In this document: one piece after another, positions 42,762 through 51,954 of the stretch
Numbering within the stretch: the first letter of the stretch is position 1
Layout of the letters: every line of letters begins with the position of its first letter
From: Azospirillaceae bacterium
GTDB lineage: Bacteria; Pseudomonadota; Alphaproteobacteria; Azospirillales; Azospirillaceae
Assembly: GCA_028283825.1 (NCBI GenBank)
Contig: JAPWJW010000001.1
Location: 1,116,001 to 1,180,000, forward strand
DNA: 64,000 bases
Reading direction: 5' to 3'
Made by a program: the position numbers and the translations under genes
The notes under the pieces: model-generated
The model's database searches: none
Seen by the model: the letters and a program-made list of their open reading frames with translations, nothing else
What the model was told of the DNA's origin: nothing

Positions 42762-43838
42762 TCAGTCCTCACGCGGCGGGAAGACGCCGCGGGGGATGCG
42801 CACGTGGATGCCCTGCGTGCCGTCCACCACCTGGGTGACGCCGAAATCCGCCGCGACGCTCATCAGCGAATAGGCGTCGTCGCGGCTCAAGCTCTGCTGC
42901 TCGGTCAGCAGCTTCAGCATGTCGATCGAGGCGTTGCGCATGGCGACGTTCAGGTCCGGATCGAAGCCGTGGACGATCCAGCAATCCGGCGCCTCCAGCA
43001 GGGGCGAGGGGAACTGGAAATCCTTGCGCAGGAACACCTGGAACATGACGTTCAGCGATGCCTCGATGGCCGTGCCGCTCAGCTCCCCGTCCCCTTGCGA
43101 GACGTGGGGGTCGCCGATGGAAAACAGGGCGCCGTCCACCTGGACCGGATAGTACATCGTGGCCCCGGCGCCGATGCGCCAGTTGTCGATGTTGCCGCCG
43201 TGCAGGCCGGGCGGAATGGTGCTGATGCGGCCCGTCACGTCGGGCGCCACGCCGGCGGTGCCCAGGTGCGGGCGCACCGGCACCCGCACGCCGGCCAGCG
43301 CCGGCTGGCGGTCGCATTCCGGGCAGTTGGTGATCTTGCCCGGCACGTCGTACAGGCCGGGGAAGTCGTAGGCGTAGAGCGCGTGGGCCTGCTGGCTCAT
43401 GGCGTCCAGCTCATAGATGGTCACCCGCTCCTTCCCCATCTCCTTGTACAGATGGCCCCAGTTGGCCGCCAGGTTGGAGCCATAGCGGGTGCGCGGCGTC
43501 ATCTTCAGGTAGTGGACCTCCAGCATGTCGCCGGGCTTGGCGCCCTCGACGAAGATGGGCCCGGTCATGATGTGGACGCCGGGGTTGCGGTCGGCCTCGG
43601 GGATTTCCTTGAAAATCCGGGCGACCGCCTCGTCCATCATCAGGTCGGGTGCGTCGCCGGCGTGGTGGGTGATGGCCTCCGCCTGGATGATGTCCCCGCT
43701 CTTGACCGTCAGGACCGGCGCCTGGGTGGCATTGAAATAGCCCCAATGCACGGTGCGCGGCGTGGCCGGCAGCATGTGCAGCGTCGGCCTGATCTTGTGC
43801 CGTTCCGCCGCGGCGGCGCGATCCAGTTGAACGGTCAT
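42762..43838 (-). CDS. Acetamidase/formamidase family protein
   Basis: A 358-residue member of the FmdA_AmdA family, which hydrolyses formamide or short amides to the acid and ammonia. Typical segments are VHWGYFNATQAPVLTVKSGD, VHIMTGPIFVEGAKPGDMLE, ISTIPPGLHGGNIDNWRIG and LFSIGDPHVSQGDGELSGTA. Start ATG 43838 follows AAGGGGG by about 5 bases, a strong ribosome site. It is read in the same direction as the Rieske, extradiol and reductase genes, so release of formamide or an N-formyl/acyl intermediate in the same pathway is likely; this is inference from position. Confidence 0.9.
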   Translation of the reverse strand: MTVQLDRAAAAERHKIRPTLHMLPATPRTVHWGYFNATQAPVLTVKSGDIIQAEAITHHAGDAPDLMMDEAVARIFKEIPEADRNPGVHIMTGPIFVEGAKPGDMLEVHYLKMTPRTRYGSNLAANWGHLYKEMGKERVTIYELDAMSQQAHALYAYDFPGLYDVPGKITNCPECDRQPALAGVRVPVRPHLGTAGVAPDVTGRISTIPPGLHGGNIDNWRIGAGATMYYPVQVDGALFSIGDPHVSQGDGELSGTAIEASLNVMFQVFLRKDFQFPSPLLEAPDCWIVHGFDPDLNVAMRNASIDMLKLLTEQQSLSRDDAYSLMSVAADFGVTQVVDGTQGIHVRIPRGVFPPRED

Positions 43839-44081
43839 TGTTCCCCCTTGGTTGGAACGTGTCCTCTTAGGCGCCCCTCGTGGCGCCCAGTGGGGAAAGC
43901 TTAGGACCAGACCGGTGCGCCGATCTTGCCTGCACGCGCATGGCCGCTTTCGCATTTCCCTTGGCCGGGCGCCGTTGTTCCGTCCGGGCAAGCTTTCATG
44001 CGTTAATCGGCAAGAATGGGTGGGAAACCCCCGCCTATGATCCTCATCAGAAACAAGCCGAACAATTGGGGCAGGGCAATC

Positions 44082-45374
44082 ATGACGACACAGGCGCTCA
44101 AGGTTTCCGATGCGGAGGCCGCGGCCATCACCCAGGCCATCGACCGGGATGAACTGGTCAAGCTGGTGCTGGACCTGTGCGGCATCCCCTCGCCCATGCG
44201 CCAGGAACGCCGGGTGGGGGAGTTCGTCTTCGACTGGATGGCGGGTAACGGTTTCGCCCCGCGCAAGGCCGGCCTGGTGGAACACCGCTTCAACGTCATC
44301 GGCAGTTATGGCGGCAAGGGCGACGGCCCCAACCTGCTGTTCACCAGCCACCTGGACACCGAAAGCCCGTTTTATGATGAGACGGACCAGTTCACCTACC
44401 GTCCGGAAACGGTGGCCGACCCGCAATGGCTGGGCGCCTGGCTGGAGGGGGAGACGTTCTTCGGCCACGCCGTGGGCAACGACCGGGGGCCTATGGCCTG
44501 TTTCCTGATGGCGGCCAAGGCCCTGCGCAAGGCCGGCATCGACCTCAGCGGCCTGATGTACCTGACGGCCTGCCCGGGGGAGATCGGGCCCGAACCGGCG
44601 GAGGACAAGGCCGGTGTCGATTATTTGGGCAAGGAACTGGGCGCCTGTTACCTGATGTCCCACGGCGGGGTGGCGCCGGATTACGTGATCTCGGCCGAGG
44701 GTACGGACTTCGGCATCAACTGGACGGCCTGCGGCTATGCCGATTTCCGCGTCACGATATACGGCCAGGGTGTGTTCACGCCCCTGCTGACCCATCCGGA
44801 GGCGCTGGCCGACCATCCCAGCCCGCTGGTCAAGGTGGCGCCGGCCATCGAGATCATCCAGCGTTGGGCGCGGGAATATGAGGTCAAGCACCGGTATGAG
44901 GGACCCGGCGGCACGGCCGTGCCCAAGGTGCAGATCGGCGCCATCCGGGGCGGCACGCCCCAGGCCATGGGTGCCGCCAGCGAGGTGTGCAACCTCTACG
45001 TCCAGGTGGCGCTGACCCCGGTGCAGACCATCGCCGCCGTGGACCGCGACCTGAAGCGCGCCTTCCGCGATGCCGGCTTCGGTGATGTGAAGATCCAGCC
45101 CTACACCGTGCGCCACGGCTTCACCGCCGACCCCACGGCGGTCAAGCCTCTGCAATCGGCCCTGGGCCATGCGCATGAGCGGGTGAAGGGCGGGCCGCAG
45201 CCCATCAGCAATCCCATCTATTCCAGCATGTGGCGCGACCATAACGTCTTCAACATGAACCGCATTCCGTCGGTGACCATGGGGCCGCGCCGCTGGCGGC
45301 CCAGCATCGACGATCTGGTGGATTGCACGCGGCTGTACGCCATGGCGGCGCTGGCCCTCTGCGGTCGCGCTTGA
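44082..45374 (+). CDS. M20-family metallohydrolase
   Basis: A 430-residue M20/ArgE-DapE-type zinc amidohydrolase. LLFTSHLDTESPF supplies the first metal His and Asp, GHAVGNDRGPMACFLMAAKA the bridging Asp, and CPGEIGPEP the catalytic Glu; VISAEGTDFGINW and DHNVFNMNRIPSVTMGP carry the later ligands. Such enzymes remove acyl or carbamoyl groups from amino acids or split dipeptides. ATG 44082 has GGGGCAGGG upstream. It is divergent from the formamidase gene and TGATG-coupled to the amidohydrolase that follows, so both probably act in sequence on amide intermediates. Confidence 0.87.
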   Translation: MTTQALKVSDAEAAAITQAIDRDELVKLVLDLCGIPSPMRQERRVGEFVFDWMAGNGFAPRKAGLVEHRFNVIGSYGGKGDGPNLLFTSHLDTESPFYDETDQFTYRPETVADPQWLGAWLEGETFFGHAVGNDRGPMACFLMAAKALRKAGIDLSGLMYLTACPGEIGPEPAEDKAGVDYLGKELGACYLMSHGGVAPDYVISAEGTDFGINWTACGYADFRVTIYGQGVFTPLLTHPEALADHPSPLVKVAPAIEIIQRWAREYEVKHRYEGPGGTAVPKVQIGAIRGGTPQAMGAASEVCNLYVQVALTPVQTIAAVDRDLKRAFRDAGFGDVKIQPYTVRHGFTADPTAVKPLQSALGHAHERVKGGPQPISNPIYSSMWRDHNVFNMNRIPSVTMGPRRWRPSIDDLVDCTRLYAMAALALCGRA

Positions 45375-46753
45375 TGACCGGCGACATCGCCCCCGATCTT
45401 CTGGTCCTGGGTGGCGACGTCGTCACCATGGACGCCCGGCGCACGGTGTGGTCCGACGGTGGTGTGGCCATCGCCGACGGCGCCATCATCGCGGTGGACA
45501 AGGCGGCAACCTTGCGCGCCCGCTGGCCTACGGCGCCGGTGCTGGATGCGGGCGAAGGCCTGATCACCCCCGGCCTGATCAACGCGCACCAGCATCTGAC
45601 GGGCGACCCGCTGGTGCGCAGCCTGATCCCGGATTTGCAGAAGTCGGAGGTGTCGATCTTCGACTGGGCGGTGCCCGTCCACGGCGCCCACAGTGCCGAT
45701 GATGATGAGCTGTCGGCCACGCTCAGCGCCGTGGAATCGCTGAAATACGGCACCACCACTTTGGTTGAGGCCGGCACCGTGGCCCATCCGTTCCGCGTGG
45801 CGGCCGGCCTGGCCAAGGCCGGCATCCGGGCAGCGGTCGGCTGCTGGGGCTGGGACATCGCGGACGCGCCCCACGCCGCCCCGGCGGATGAGGTGCTGGC
45901 CCGCCAGGCCGCCGTGCTGGACGGCCTGCCTAAAGGCGGATTGGTCGAGGGCTGGGTCACCCTGGTGGGGCATGACCTGGCCAGCGACGCCCTGCTGGCC
46001 GGGGCCGCCGATCTGGCGCGGGCGCGCGGCGTGGGTATGACCATGCACATCTCGCCCACCGAGGCGGACGTGACGGCTTATTTGCGCCGGTCAGGCCGGC
46101 GGCCCTTGCTGCATCTGGCCGATCTCGGCGTGCTGGGCCCCCACCTGCTGCTGGCCCATGCCGTCTGGCTGGACGATGCGGAGGTGGATGCGTTGCTGGC
46201 CAGCGACACGGCCGTCGCCTATTGCCCCTGGGCCTATCTGCGCCTGGCCCAGGGCGTCACGCGCGCCGGCCGCCATGCCGAGATGGTGGAACGCGGTGGC
46301 CGCGTGGCGTTGGGCTGCGACGCGCCCAACGCCGCCGACCTGCCCGACATCCACCGGGCGGCCGCGCTGGCGGCGGGCCTGGCGCGCGACATGCGGCTGG
46401 ATGAACGTTTCGGGGCCGATACGGCCTTCGGCCTGGCCACCGTCGAGGGGGCGCGGGCCATCGGCATGGCCGCCCGCATCGGTTCGCTGGAGGTGGGCAA
46501 GCGCGCCGATCTGGTGGTGCATGATCTCAAATCCGCCCCCTGGATGGTGCCGGGCGATCCGGCGCTGCACCTGGTGTGGGGCACCGATGGGCGGTCGGTG
46601 CGCGACGTGGTGGTGGACGGCCGCGTCGTGGTGCGCGATGGCCGGTGCCTGATGGTGGATGAGGATGCCCTGCGCACCCAGGCGCGCGCGGCCCGGGGCG
46701 ACCTGCTGCGGCGGGCCGGCATCACCCCGCGCAGCCGCTGGCCGGTCCGCTGA
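45374..46753 (+). CDS. Amidohydrolase of the TRZ/ATZ/guanine-deaminase type
   Basis: A 459-residue metal-dependent hydrolase of the amidohydrolase superfamily. The metal-binding HxH is in GLINAHQHLTGDP, a further His in MTMHISPTEADV and VTLVGHDLASD, and the catalytic Asp in ALGCDAPNAADLPD; IGSLEVGKRADLVVHDLKSA marks the returning beta domain. Members remove amino, chloro or alkylamino groups from s-triazines, guanine, cytosine and similar rings. The start overlaps the M20 stop (TGATG). With the RutA/RutB-like genes downstream this points to an N-heterocyclic or N-substituted substrate. Confidence 0.9.
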   Translation: MTGDIAPDLLVLGGDVVTMDARRTVWSDGGVAIADGAIIAVDKAATLRARWPTAPVLDAGEGLITPGLINAHQHLTGDPLVRSLIPDLQKSEVSIFDWAVPVHGAHSADDDELSATLSAVESLKYGTTTLVEAGTVAHPFRVAAGLAKAGIRAAVGCWGWDIADAPHAAPADEVLARQAAVLDGLPKGGLVEGWVTLVGHDLASDALLAGAADLARARGVGMTMHISPTEADVTAYLRRSGRRPLLHLADLGVLGPHLLLAHAVWLDDAEVDALLASDTAVAYCPWAYLRLAQGVTRAGRHAEMVERGGRVALGCDAPNAADLPDIHRAAALAAGLARDMRLDERFGADTAFGLATVEGARAIGMAARIGSLEVGKRADLVVHDLKSAPWMVPGDPALHLVWGTDGRSVRDVVVDGRVVVRDGRCLMVDEDALRTQARAARGDLLRRAGITPRSRWPVR

Positions 46754-46793
46754 TTGCCCATTCCATGGGCAATTCCAATGGCGCCGTTTTTTT
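46753..46793 (+). terminator. Probable terminator after the amidohydrolase gene
   Basis: An 8-bp stem (46753-46760 with 46766-46773) directly after the stop, then a second short GC palindrome (GGCGCC) and seven T residues (46787-46793). The distance from the main stem to the T-run is longer than usual, so termination strength is uncertain. Confidence 0.5.
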
Positions 46794-46984
46794 AGGCGAT
46801 TGAACCATTTAGTGTGCCTATGATCACAGTGGGCGGGCGTTTTCCGCATAAGTTTGTTCGCCTGTTGGTAAGCGCGGCGACCGGTTCGGCTGATAGCGTT
46901 TCGTTGATGAATAAATGATGAAGCCGGCCACGGTTCCGCTTGAGAACTGGGCCGGCTTTGGACCCAAAGCCCGGGGGTATCCTG

Positions 46985-48256
46985 ATGCGGCGAGAATGGT
47001 TGGTCCTGGCGGCGGTGTCGTTGAGCTTCTTCTTCCTCAACGCCGCGACGTTCGCCTCGCTGGGCGTGGTGCTCTACACCATGGTCGGCGAATTGCACTG
47101 GTCCTTCAAGGCGGCCGGTTTCTGCTTCTCCCTGCTGGGCATCGCCTGCGGCCTGTCCAGCGTCTTCCCCACAGCACTGATGAAGCGGTTCGGCCCGCGT
47201 GCCACGATGGTGCTGGGCGGGCTGGTGCTGGTGGCGGCCTACGCGCTGGCCTCATTCACCCATGGCCTGATGACCTTCTACGCGGCCATGCTGCTGCTGG
47301 GCCTTGGGTATTCGCTGTCCGGCAACGTGCCGGCCATCTACGCCATCGCCTGCTGGTTCCCGCGCCGGGCGCCGCGCATGATGGGCATCTACCTGATGAT
47401 CGGTGCCTTCGGCGGTGTGGTCGGCCCGCCCATGGCCCGCGCCCTGGTGTCCATCACCAGCGACTGGCGCGCCTATTGGATGGAAATGGCGGGTGTCGCC
47501 GTGGCCGTCACCCTGGTCAACCTGCTGTGCATCCGTGACAAGGCCATCGAGACGGATGAAGCGGCGGCGATGGTGGTGGACACAGGCCCCAAGCCAACCC
47601 CCGTCGCGGCCACCGGCTGGACCTACCGCACCGCCATCATGACGCCGCAGTTCCTGGCGGTGGCGGGCGCCATGACCATGAACATGGCCTGCGTCACCAC
47701 CATCAACAGCGTGGCGCTGAACCATCTGGGCATCCTGGGCGTGTCGCCGGACATGGCGGCTTTCGCCCTGGCGGCCATGGCCCTGGTCATGACCGTGGCC
47801 AAGGGTGTGGCCGGCCCCTTGTGCGAACATGTCTCCACCCGCCTGCTGCTGGTCATCGGCATGGCCTTGCAGGTGGTGGGCATCGCCCTGTTCGCGCGGG
47901 CCGGCACGCCGCTGGGCATCGGCGTCTTCGCCCTGACCTTCGGCGTCGGCTGGGGCATCGCCTACCTGGCGGCCAGCGTCCTCCTGCTGGAATATTTCGG
48001 CAAGGACATAGGGTCCCAGGTGCTGGGCATGGTCTGGACCATCACCACGGTGGCGGCCGCCGGCCCGGTGGCGGCGGGTGCCATCGCCGACCAGATGGGC
48101 ACCTTCGCGCCCATCTTCTATTTCTACGCCGTGTTGATGGTCGGCACCGTCGTGCCGCTGATGATGCTGGGGCGCCCGGTGCCGGCGGCCCGCCCTTTCG
48201 CCCGGCCGTCCGCTGAAAACGCGGACGGGGCGGCGGTTACGGTTCAGGCCGGCTAA
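46985..48256 (+). CDS. MFS transporter
   Basis: A 423-residue major facilitator with about 12 membrane helices and no long N-terminal domain. The loop between helices 2 and 3 has ALMKRFGPRATMVLGGL, a form of the MFS signature, and the central loop (about residues 185-210) is short. WFPRRAPRMMGIYLMIGAFG resembles the oxalate/formate-antiporter and monocarboxylate group. ATG 46985 is preferred, with GGGGG upstream. It lies between the amidohydrolase and the TonB receptor, so import of the island's substrate across the inner membrane is likely. Confidence 0.9.
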   Translation: MRREWLVLAAVSLSFFFLNAATFASLGVVLYTMVGELHWSFKAAGFCFSLLGIACGLSSVFPTALMKRFGPRATMVLGGLVLVAAYALASFTHGLMTFYAAMLLLGLGYSLSGNVPAIYAIACWFPRRAPRMMGIYLMIGAFGGVVGPPMARALVSITSDWRAYWMEMAGVAVAVTLVNLLCIRDKAIETDEAAAMVVDTGPKPTPVAATGWTYRTAIMTPQFLAVAGAMTMNMACVTTINSVALNHLGILGVSPDMAAFALAAMALVMTVAKGVAGPLCEHVSTRLLLVIGMALQVVGIALFARAGTPLGIGVFALTFGVGWGIAYLAASVLLLEYFGKDIGSQVLGMVWTITTVAAAGPVAAGAIADQMGTFAPIFYFYAVLMVGTVVPLMMLGRPVPAARPFARPSAENADGAAVTVQAG

Positions 48257-48295
48257 GGGCTGGCCCAACAATAAAACAGAGTTTCGGTGTCACAG

Positions 48296-48327
48296 GCGCC
48301 ATCCGCGGTAACATCTGCGGGTGGCGC
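48296..48327 (+). other. Stem-loop between the MFS and TonB receptor genes
   Basis: 11-base arms (48296-48306 and 48317-48327) pair at all but one position around a 10-base loop. No T-run follows. It may be an attenuating structure or a processing site between transporter and receptor genes. The remaining 180 bases before the receptor gene presumably hold a promoter; none is clear. Confidence 0.4.
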
Positions 48328-48507
48328 TTCGTGTCATATCCGCATCACAATAAAAAATGATGGGTGGCAGGGACTTATGGGGACTTTGGGCAACGGTAAA
48401 TTCAGGCAACTTCTCGGGCGCCGTACAACAAGAATACTTTCAGTGATGCCCCCATGCTTGGTCCCAAGGCGATGGCTTTCGCCAACTACCAAGAATGGGG
48501 GTCGGGC

Positions 48508-50817
48508 ATGTTGAGAGAGTTGAAGCAGCGTTGTTTGCTGGGTGCTGCGGCGGTGGCGATGCTGGCGGGTGGGTCCGCCTACGCCCAGACCACGCAGGCG
48601 CCCGCACCGGCCAACCCCAATGACGCGCCGGTCCAGGGGCCGGCCGCCGATGAACTGGAACCCATCATCGTCACCGCCGAGAAGCGGCAGGTCGATCTTC
48701 AGCACGCCCCCATCTCGGTCACGGCCGTTTCCGCCGATACGCTGGAAAAGGGCAATGTCACCGGCCCGCTGGGCCTGAACGGCTACGTCCCCGGCCTGCA
48801 GATCAACCCCAGCGGCGGGTCGGAGGTCATGGTCTCCATCCGTGGTGTCGGTTCGCAGACGCCGGAGAATTTCTTCACCCAGCCGGGCGTGTCCTTCCAC
48901 ATCGACAACGTCTATATCCCCAACAATATCGCCCTCAACCTGGGCTTCCTGGACGTCGACCATGTCGAGGTGCTGCGCGGGCCGCAGGGCACGGTGTTCG
49001 GCCAAAGCTCCACCGGCGGCGCCATCAACGTCATCAGCAAGCAGCCGCAGCTGGGCAAGCTCAGCGGCGACGCCACCGCCACCTTCGGCAACTACAGTTA
49101 CGCCATGGGCAAGGCCGACCTGAACGTGCCCATCGGCGATACGGCCGCCATCCGCGCCGTGGTGCAGAAGACCAGCCACGACGGCTATGCCACCGCCACC
49201 GGCATTCCGGGCGGCTACGACCTGGATGACGCCAACAATGTGAACTACAAGCTGGCCGGCCTGTGGCAGCCGACCGACAATCTGTCCATCACCCTGACGG
49301 GCCAGCATTTCGAGGATGACCACCACGGCAGCGCGCTGAAGTCCATCGACGATCCCAACCCCGATCCGCGGGAGGTGACGCAGGACTTCCCGGCCAAGTT
49401 CAAGCTGTCCATGGACGTGGACACGCTGAACATCAACTACTCCCTGCCGTTCGGGAACCTGAAGTCCATCAGCAGCTATCAGTACATGGACGCCAAGCAG
49501 TCGTTCGATAGCGACCGCAGCACAGAGGCGCTGTTCGGCGGCTACGATACCGTGGCCGCCTGGAACACCAAGAGCCGCGCCATCATGGAGGAGGTGACCC
49601 TCAGCTCCAACCCGGGCACCGACCTGGATTGGATTGCCGGTGTCTTCTACATGCACTCCCACAGCAGCCAGTACGTGGTGGAATACAAGGGCACCGACAC
49701 CAGCGACCCGACGCCGGTGCTGCCCACCAGCACGTCGGCCAGCGCCATCCCGGCCAACCTCAGCTATGAGAACCTGTCGTCGGTGGACCGTGACTCGGTC
49801 GCACCTTTCCTTCAGGGGACCTACCATTTGACCGACCGCTGGCGCCTGACCGGCGGCGTCCGCTACAACGTCGATCTCTACAACGGCTGGGGCTCCGACT
49901 ATTACGGCGCGCCGTCGCCACGCACCACCCAGGTGTACGCGCTCACCGGCAAGGCCGAGACCGACTTCGACCTGACCAGCGACAACATGATCTACGCCAG
50001 CTGGTCGCGCGGCTATAAGCCGGGCGGCATCAACACCGGCACCAACAGTGCGGAGGTTGTGTCCAACACCTATTCCAAGGAAACGGTGGACAGCTTCGAG
50101 GTTGGGTCCAAGAACCGCTTCCTGAACAACCACCTGAACGTCAACGTCTCCGCCTTCTACTCCAAGTACAACAACATGCAGTACATTGAGGAGGATCCGG
50201 TGCCCTACAGCGGTGGCATCGGCAACATCCCGCAGGTGAACATGTGGGGTGCGGAGATCGAGGCCAAGTACCGTCTGCTGGACAACCGGCTGGAACTGGG
50301 CGGCAACCTGACCTTGATGGACGGGGAGATCCCCGACAGCTATCTGGCGCTGGACCGGCGCCTGGCCGATGCCGCCGCCGCCAAGGCCGTGGCCGCCGGC
50401 GTGACATATCCCTACAGCGCGCAGTGGTTCGCCATCCGCGCGGCCCAGTCCATCAACGTGAAGGGCAACACCCCGCCCGACATGCCGGGTGCCGCCGGCG
50501 GCGTCAACGCCAGCTGGCTGCAGACCCTGGGCAACTATGGCAGCCTGACCTCGCGCATCGAACTGCTGTTCCGCAGCGATTATGAGGCGCGGGTGTTCAA
50601 CGAGAGCGTGGATCACGTACCCTCATACAGCCAGATCAACCTGTTCTTCGAATATTTGCCGGAGTCCGGTCCGTGGCGTGCGACCTTCACGGTCACCAAC
50701 CTGCTGGACCGCTCGGGCATCGCCGGTCGCTACACCGACCCGTACGGCAGCGGCGTGGTCAGCAACCAGTACATCCCGCCGCGCCAGATGCTGGCCAGCG
50801 TCAGCTACTCGTTCTAA
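48508..50817 (+). CDS. TonB-dependent outer-membrane receptor
   Basis: A 769-residue receptor. The signal peptide ends in GGSAYAQ, a TonB box-like EPIIVTAEKR follows near residue 53, then the plug domain (ISVTAVSADTLEKGN, VMVSIRGVGSQ, VEVLRGPQGTVFGQSSTGGA) and a 22-strand barrel ending in aromatic Phe (ASVSYSF). Size and plug motifs match the large receptor group used by alphaproteobacteria for aromatic and plant-derived compounds rather than classical siderophore receptors, though iron chelates are not excluded. It starts an operon with the RutA-like, TauD-like and RutB-like genes, 16 bases upstream of the first. Confidence 0.94.
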   Translation: MLRELKQRCLLGAAAVAMLAGGSAYAQTTQAPAPANPNDAPVQGPAADELEPIIVTAEKRQVDLQHAPISVTAVSADTLEKGNVTGPLGLNGYVPGLQINPSGGSEVMVSIRGVGSQTPENFFTQPGVSFHIDNVYIPNNIALNLGFLDVDHVEVLRGPQGTVFGQSSTGGAINVISKQPQLGKLSGDATATFGNYSYAMGKADLNVPIGDTAAIRAVVQKTSHDGYATATGIPGGYDLDDANNVNYKLAGLWQPTDNLSITLTGQHFEDDHHGSALKSIDDPNPDPREVTQDFPAKFKLSMDVDTLNINYSLPFGNLKSISSYQYMDAKQSFDSDRSTEALFGGYDTVAAWNTKSRAIMEEVTLSSNPGTDLDWIAGVFYMHSHSSQYVVEYKGTDTSDPTPVLPTSTSASAIPANLSYENLSSVDRDSVAPFLQGTYHLTDRWRLTGGVRYNVDLYNGWGSDYYGAPSPRTTQVYALTGKAETDFDLTSDNMIYASWSRGYKPGGINTGTNSAEVVSNTYSKETVDSFEVGSKNRFLNNHLNVNVSAFYSKYNNMQYIEEDPVPYSGGIGNIPQVNMWGAEIEAKYRLLDNRLELGGNLTLMDGEIPDSYLALDRRLADAAAAKAVAAGVTYPYSAQWFAIRAAQSINVKGNTPPDMPGAAGGVNASWLQTLGNYGSLTSRIELLFRSDYEARVFNESVDHVPSYSQINLFFEYLPESGPWRATFTVTNLLDRSGIAGRYTDPYGSGVVSNQYIPPRQMLASVSYSF

Positions 50818-50833
50818 GGGGGCCTGATTTCAA

Positions 50834-51949
50834 ATGACGCAACCGAAAACGACCGAGCTGAAGCGCGCGGCCCTGCCCTCCGATACGGGGGGGAAGGATC
50901 TGGGCATCTTCCTGCCCATCGCCAACGGCGGCTGGATCCTGTCGTCCTCCGCCCCGCCCATTGATGGTTCCTACGCCTACAACCGCCAGGTGGCGCAACT
51001 GGCCGATGGTGCCGGCTATGACTTCATCATGGCGATGGCCAAGTGGCGCGGCTATGGCGGCACCACCGACCATTGGCGCTACGCCATGGAAAGCCAGATG
51101 ATGATGGCCGGCCTGGCGGAGGTGACGAAGGAGGTCAAGGTGTGGGCCACGGTCCACACCCTGCTGCAGAACCCGGCCGTGACCGCCAAGATGATCATGA
51201 CCCTGGACCACATCAGCCACGGCCGCGCCGGCCTGAACGTGGTCAACGGCTCGTTCAAGGGCGAGTTCGAGCAGATGGGCGCCTGGCGGGATGAGTTGGA
51301 CCATGACGAGCGCTACACCTTCGCCGAGGAATGGGTGCACGCCATCAAGCGGCTGTGGACCGAGGACACGGTCGATTACCAGGGCAAGTACGTGAAGCTG
51401 ACGGATTGCCAGTCCGATCCCAAGCCCTTCTCCCGCCCCTTCCTGGTCTGCGCCGGCTCCTCCAAACGGGGCATGGCCTTCACCATCAATGAGATGGACG
51501 CCATCTTCCTCTCGGGCACGACCAAGGAGGAACTCGCCAAGAACAGCGGCATGGCCAAGACCATGGCGAAGGAGGCCGGGCGCACCATCAAGACCTATTC
51601 CATGATGACCCTGCTGCCCGCCGACACGGATGCGGAGGCCGAGGCCCTGGCCGCCCAATACGTCGAGGGCTTCGACGAGGGCGCCTGGCGCGGCATGATG
51701 AAGGCCTACGGCTTCCTGGATGTGGAGATCGGGCGCCAGAACGACTTCACCACCAAGGCCCGGTCGGGCTTCATGTCCAGCCACCTGGTGGGCTCGCCCA
51801 AGACCCTGGCCGACAAGCTGATCGACATGCTGGGCGGCTGCGACCTGGACGGCATGATGCTGATCTTCCCCGACTACATCACCGGCGTGCCGCGCTTCGC
51901 CAACGAGGTGCTGCCCGCCATCCGCAAGGCCTTCCCGGGCAAGGTGTGA
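50834..51949 (+). CDS. RutA-like flavin-dependent monooxygenase (LLM class)
   Basis: A 371-residue luciferase-fold enzyme that resembles RutA, the pyrimidine oxygenase that opens the uracil ring with a flavin-peroxide. Shared features are the opening DLGIFLPIANGGWILSSSAP, FIMAMAKWRGYGGTTDHWRY, WATVHTLLQNPAVTAKMIMT, ISHGRAGLNVVNGSFKGEFE, the DCQSDPKP segment and the C-terminal GCDLDGMMLIFPDYITG. It differs enough that uracil need not be the substrate; related enzymes cleave amides or other N-heterocycles. It lies 16 bases after the TonB receptor and is followed closely by a TauD-like dioxygenase. The island has a RutB-like but no RutC-G-like gene. Confidence 0.85.
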   Translation: MTQPKTTELKRAALPSDTGGKDLGIFLPIANGGWILSSSAPPIDGSYAYNRQVAQLADGAGYDFIMAMAKWRGYGGTTDHWRYAMESQMMMAGLAEVTKEVKVWATVHTLLQNPAVTAKMIMTLDHISHGRAGLNVVNGSFKGEFEQMGAWRDELDHDERYTFAEEWVHAIKRLWTEDTVDYQGKYVKLTDCQSDPKPFSRPFLVCAGSSKRGMAFTINEMDAIFLSGTTKEELAKNSGMAKTMAKEAGRTIKTYSMMTLLPADTDAEAEALAAQYVEGFDEGAWRGMMKAYGFLDVEIGRQNDFTTKARSGFMSSHLVGSPKTLADKLIDMLGGCDLDGMMLIFPDYITGVPRFANEVLPAIRKAFPGKV

Positions 51950-51954
51950 CCGCC

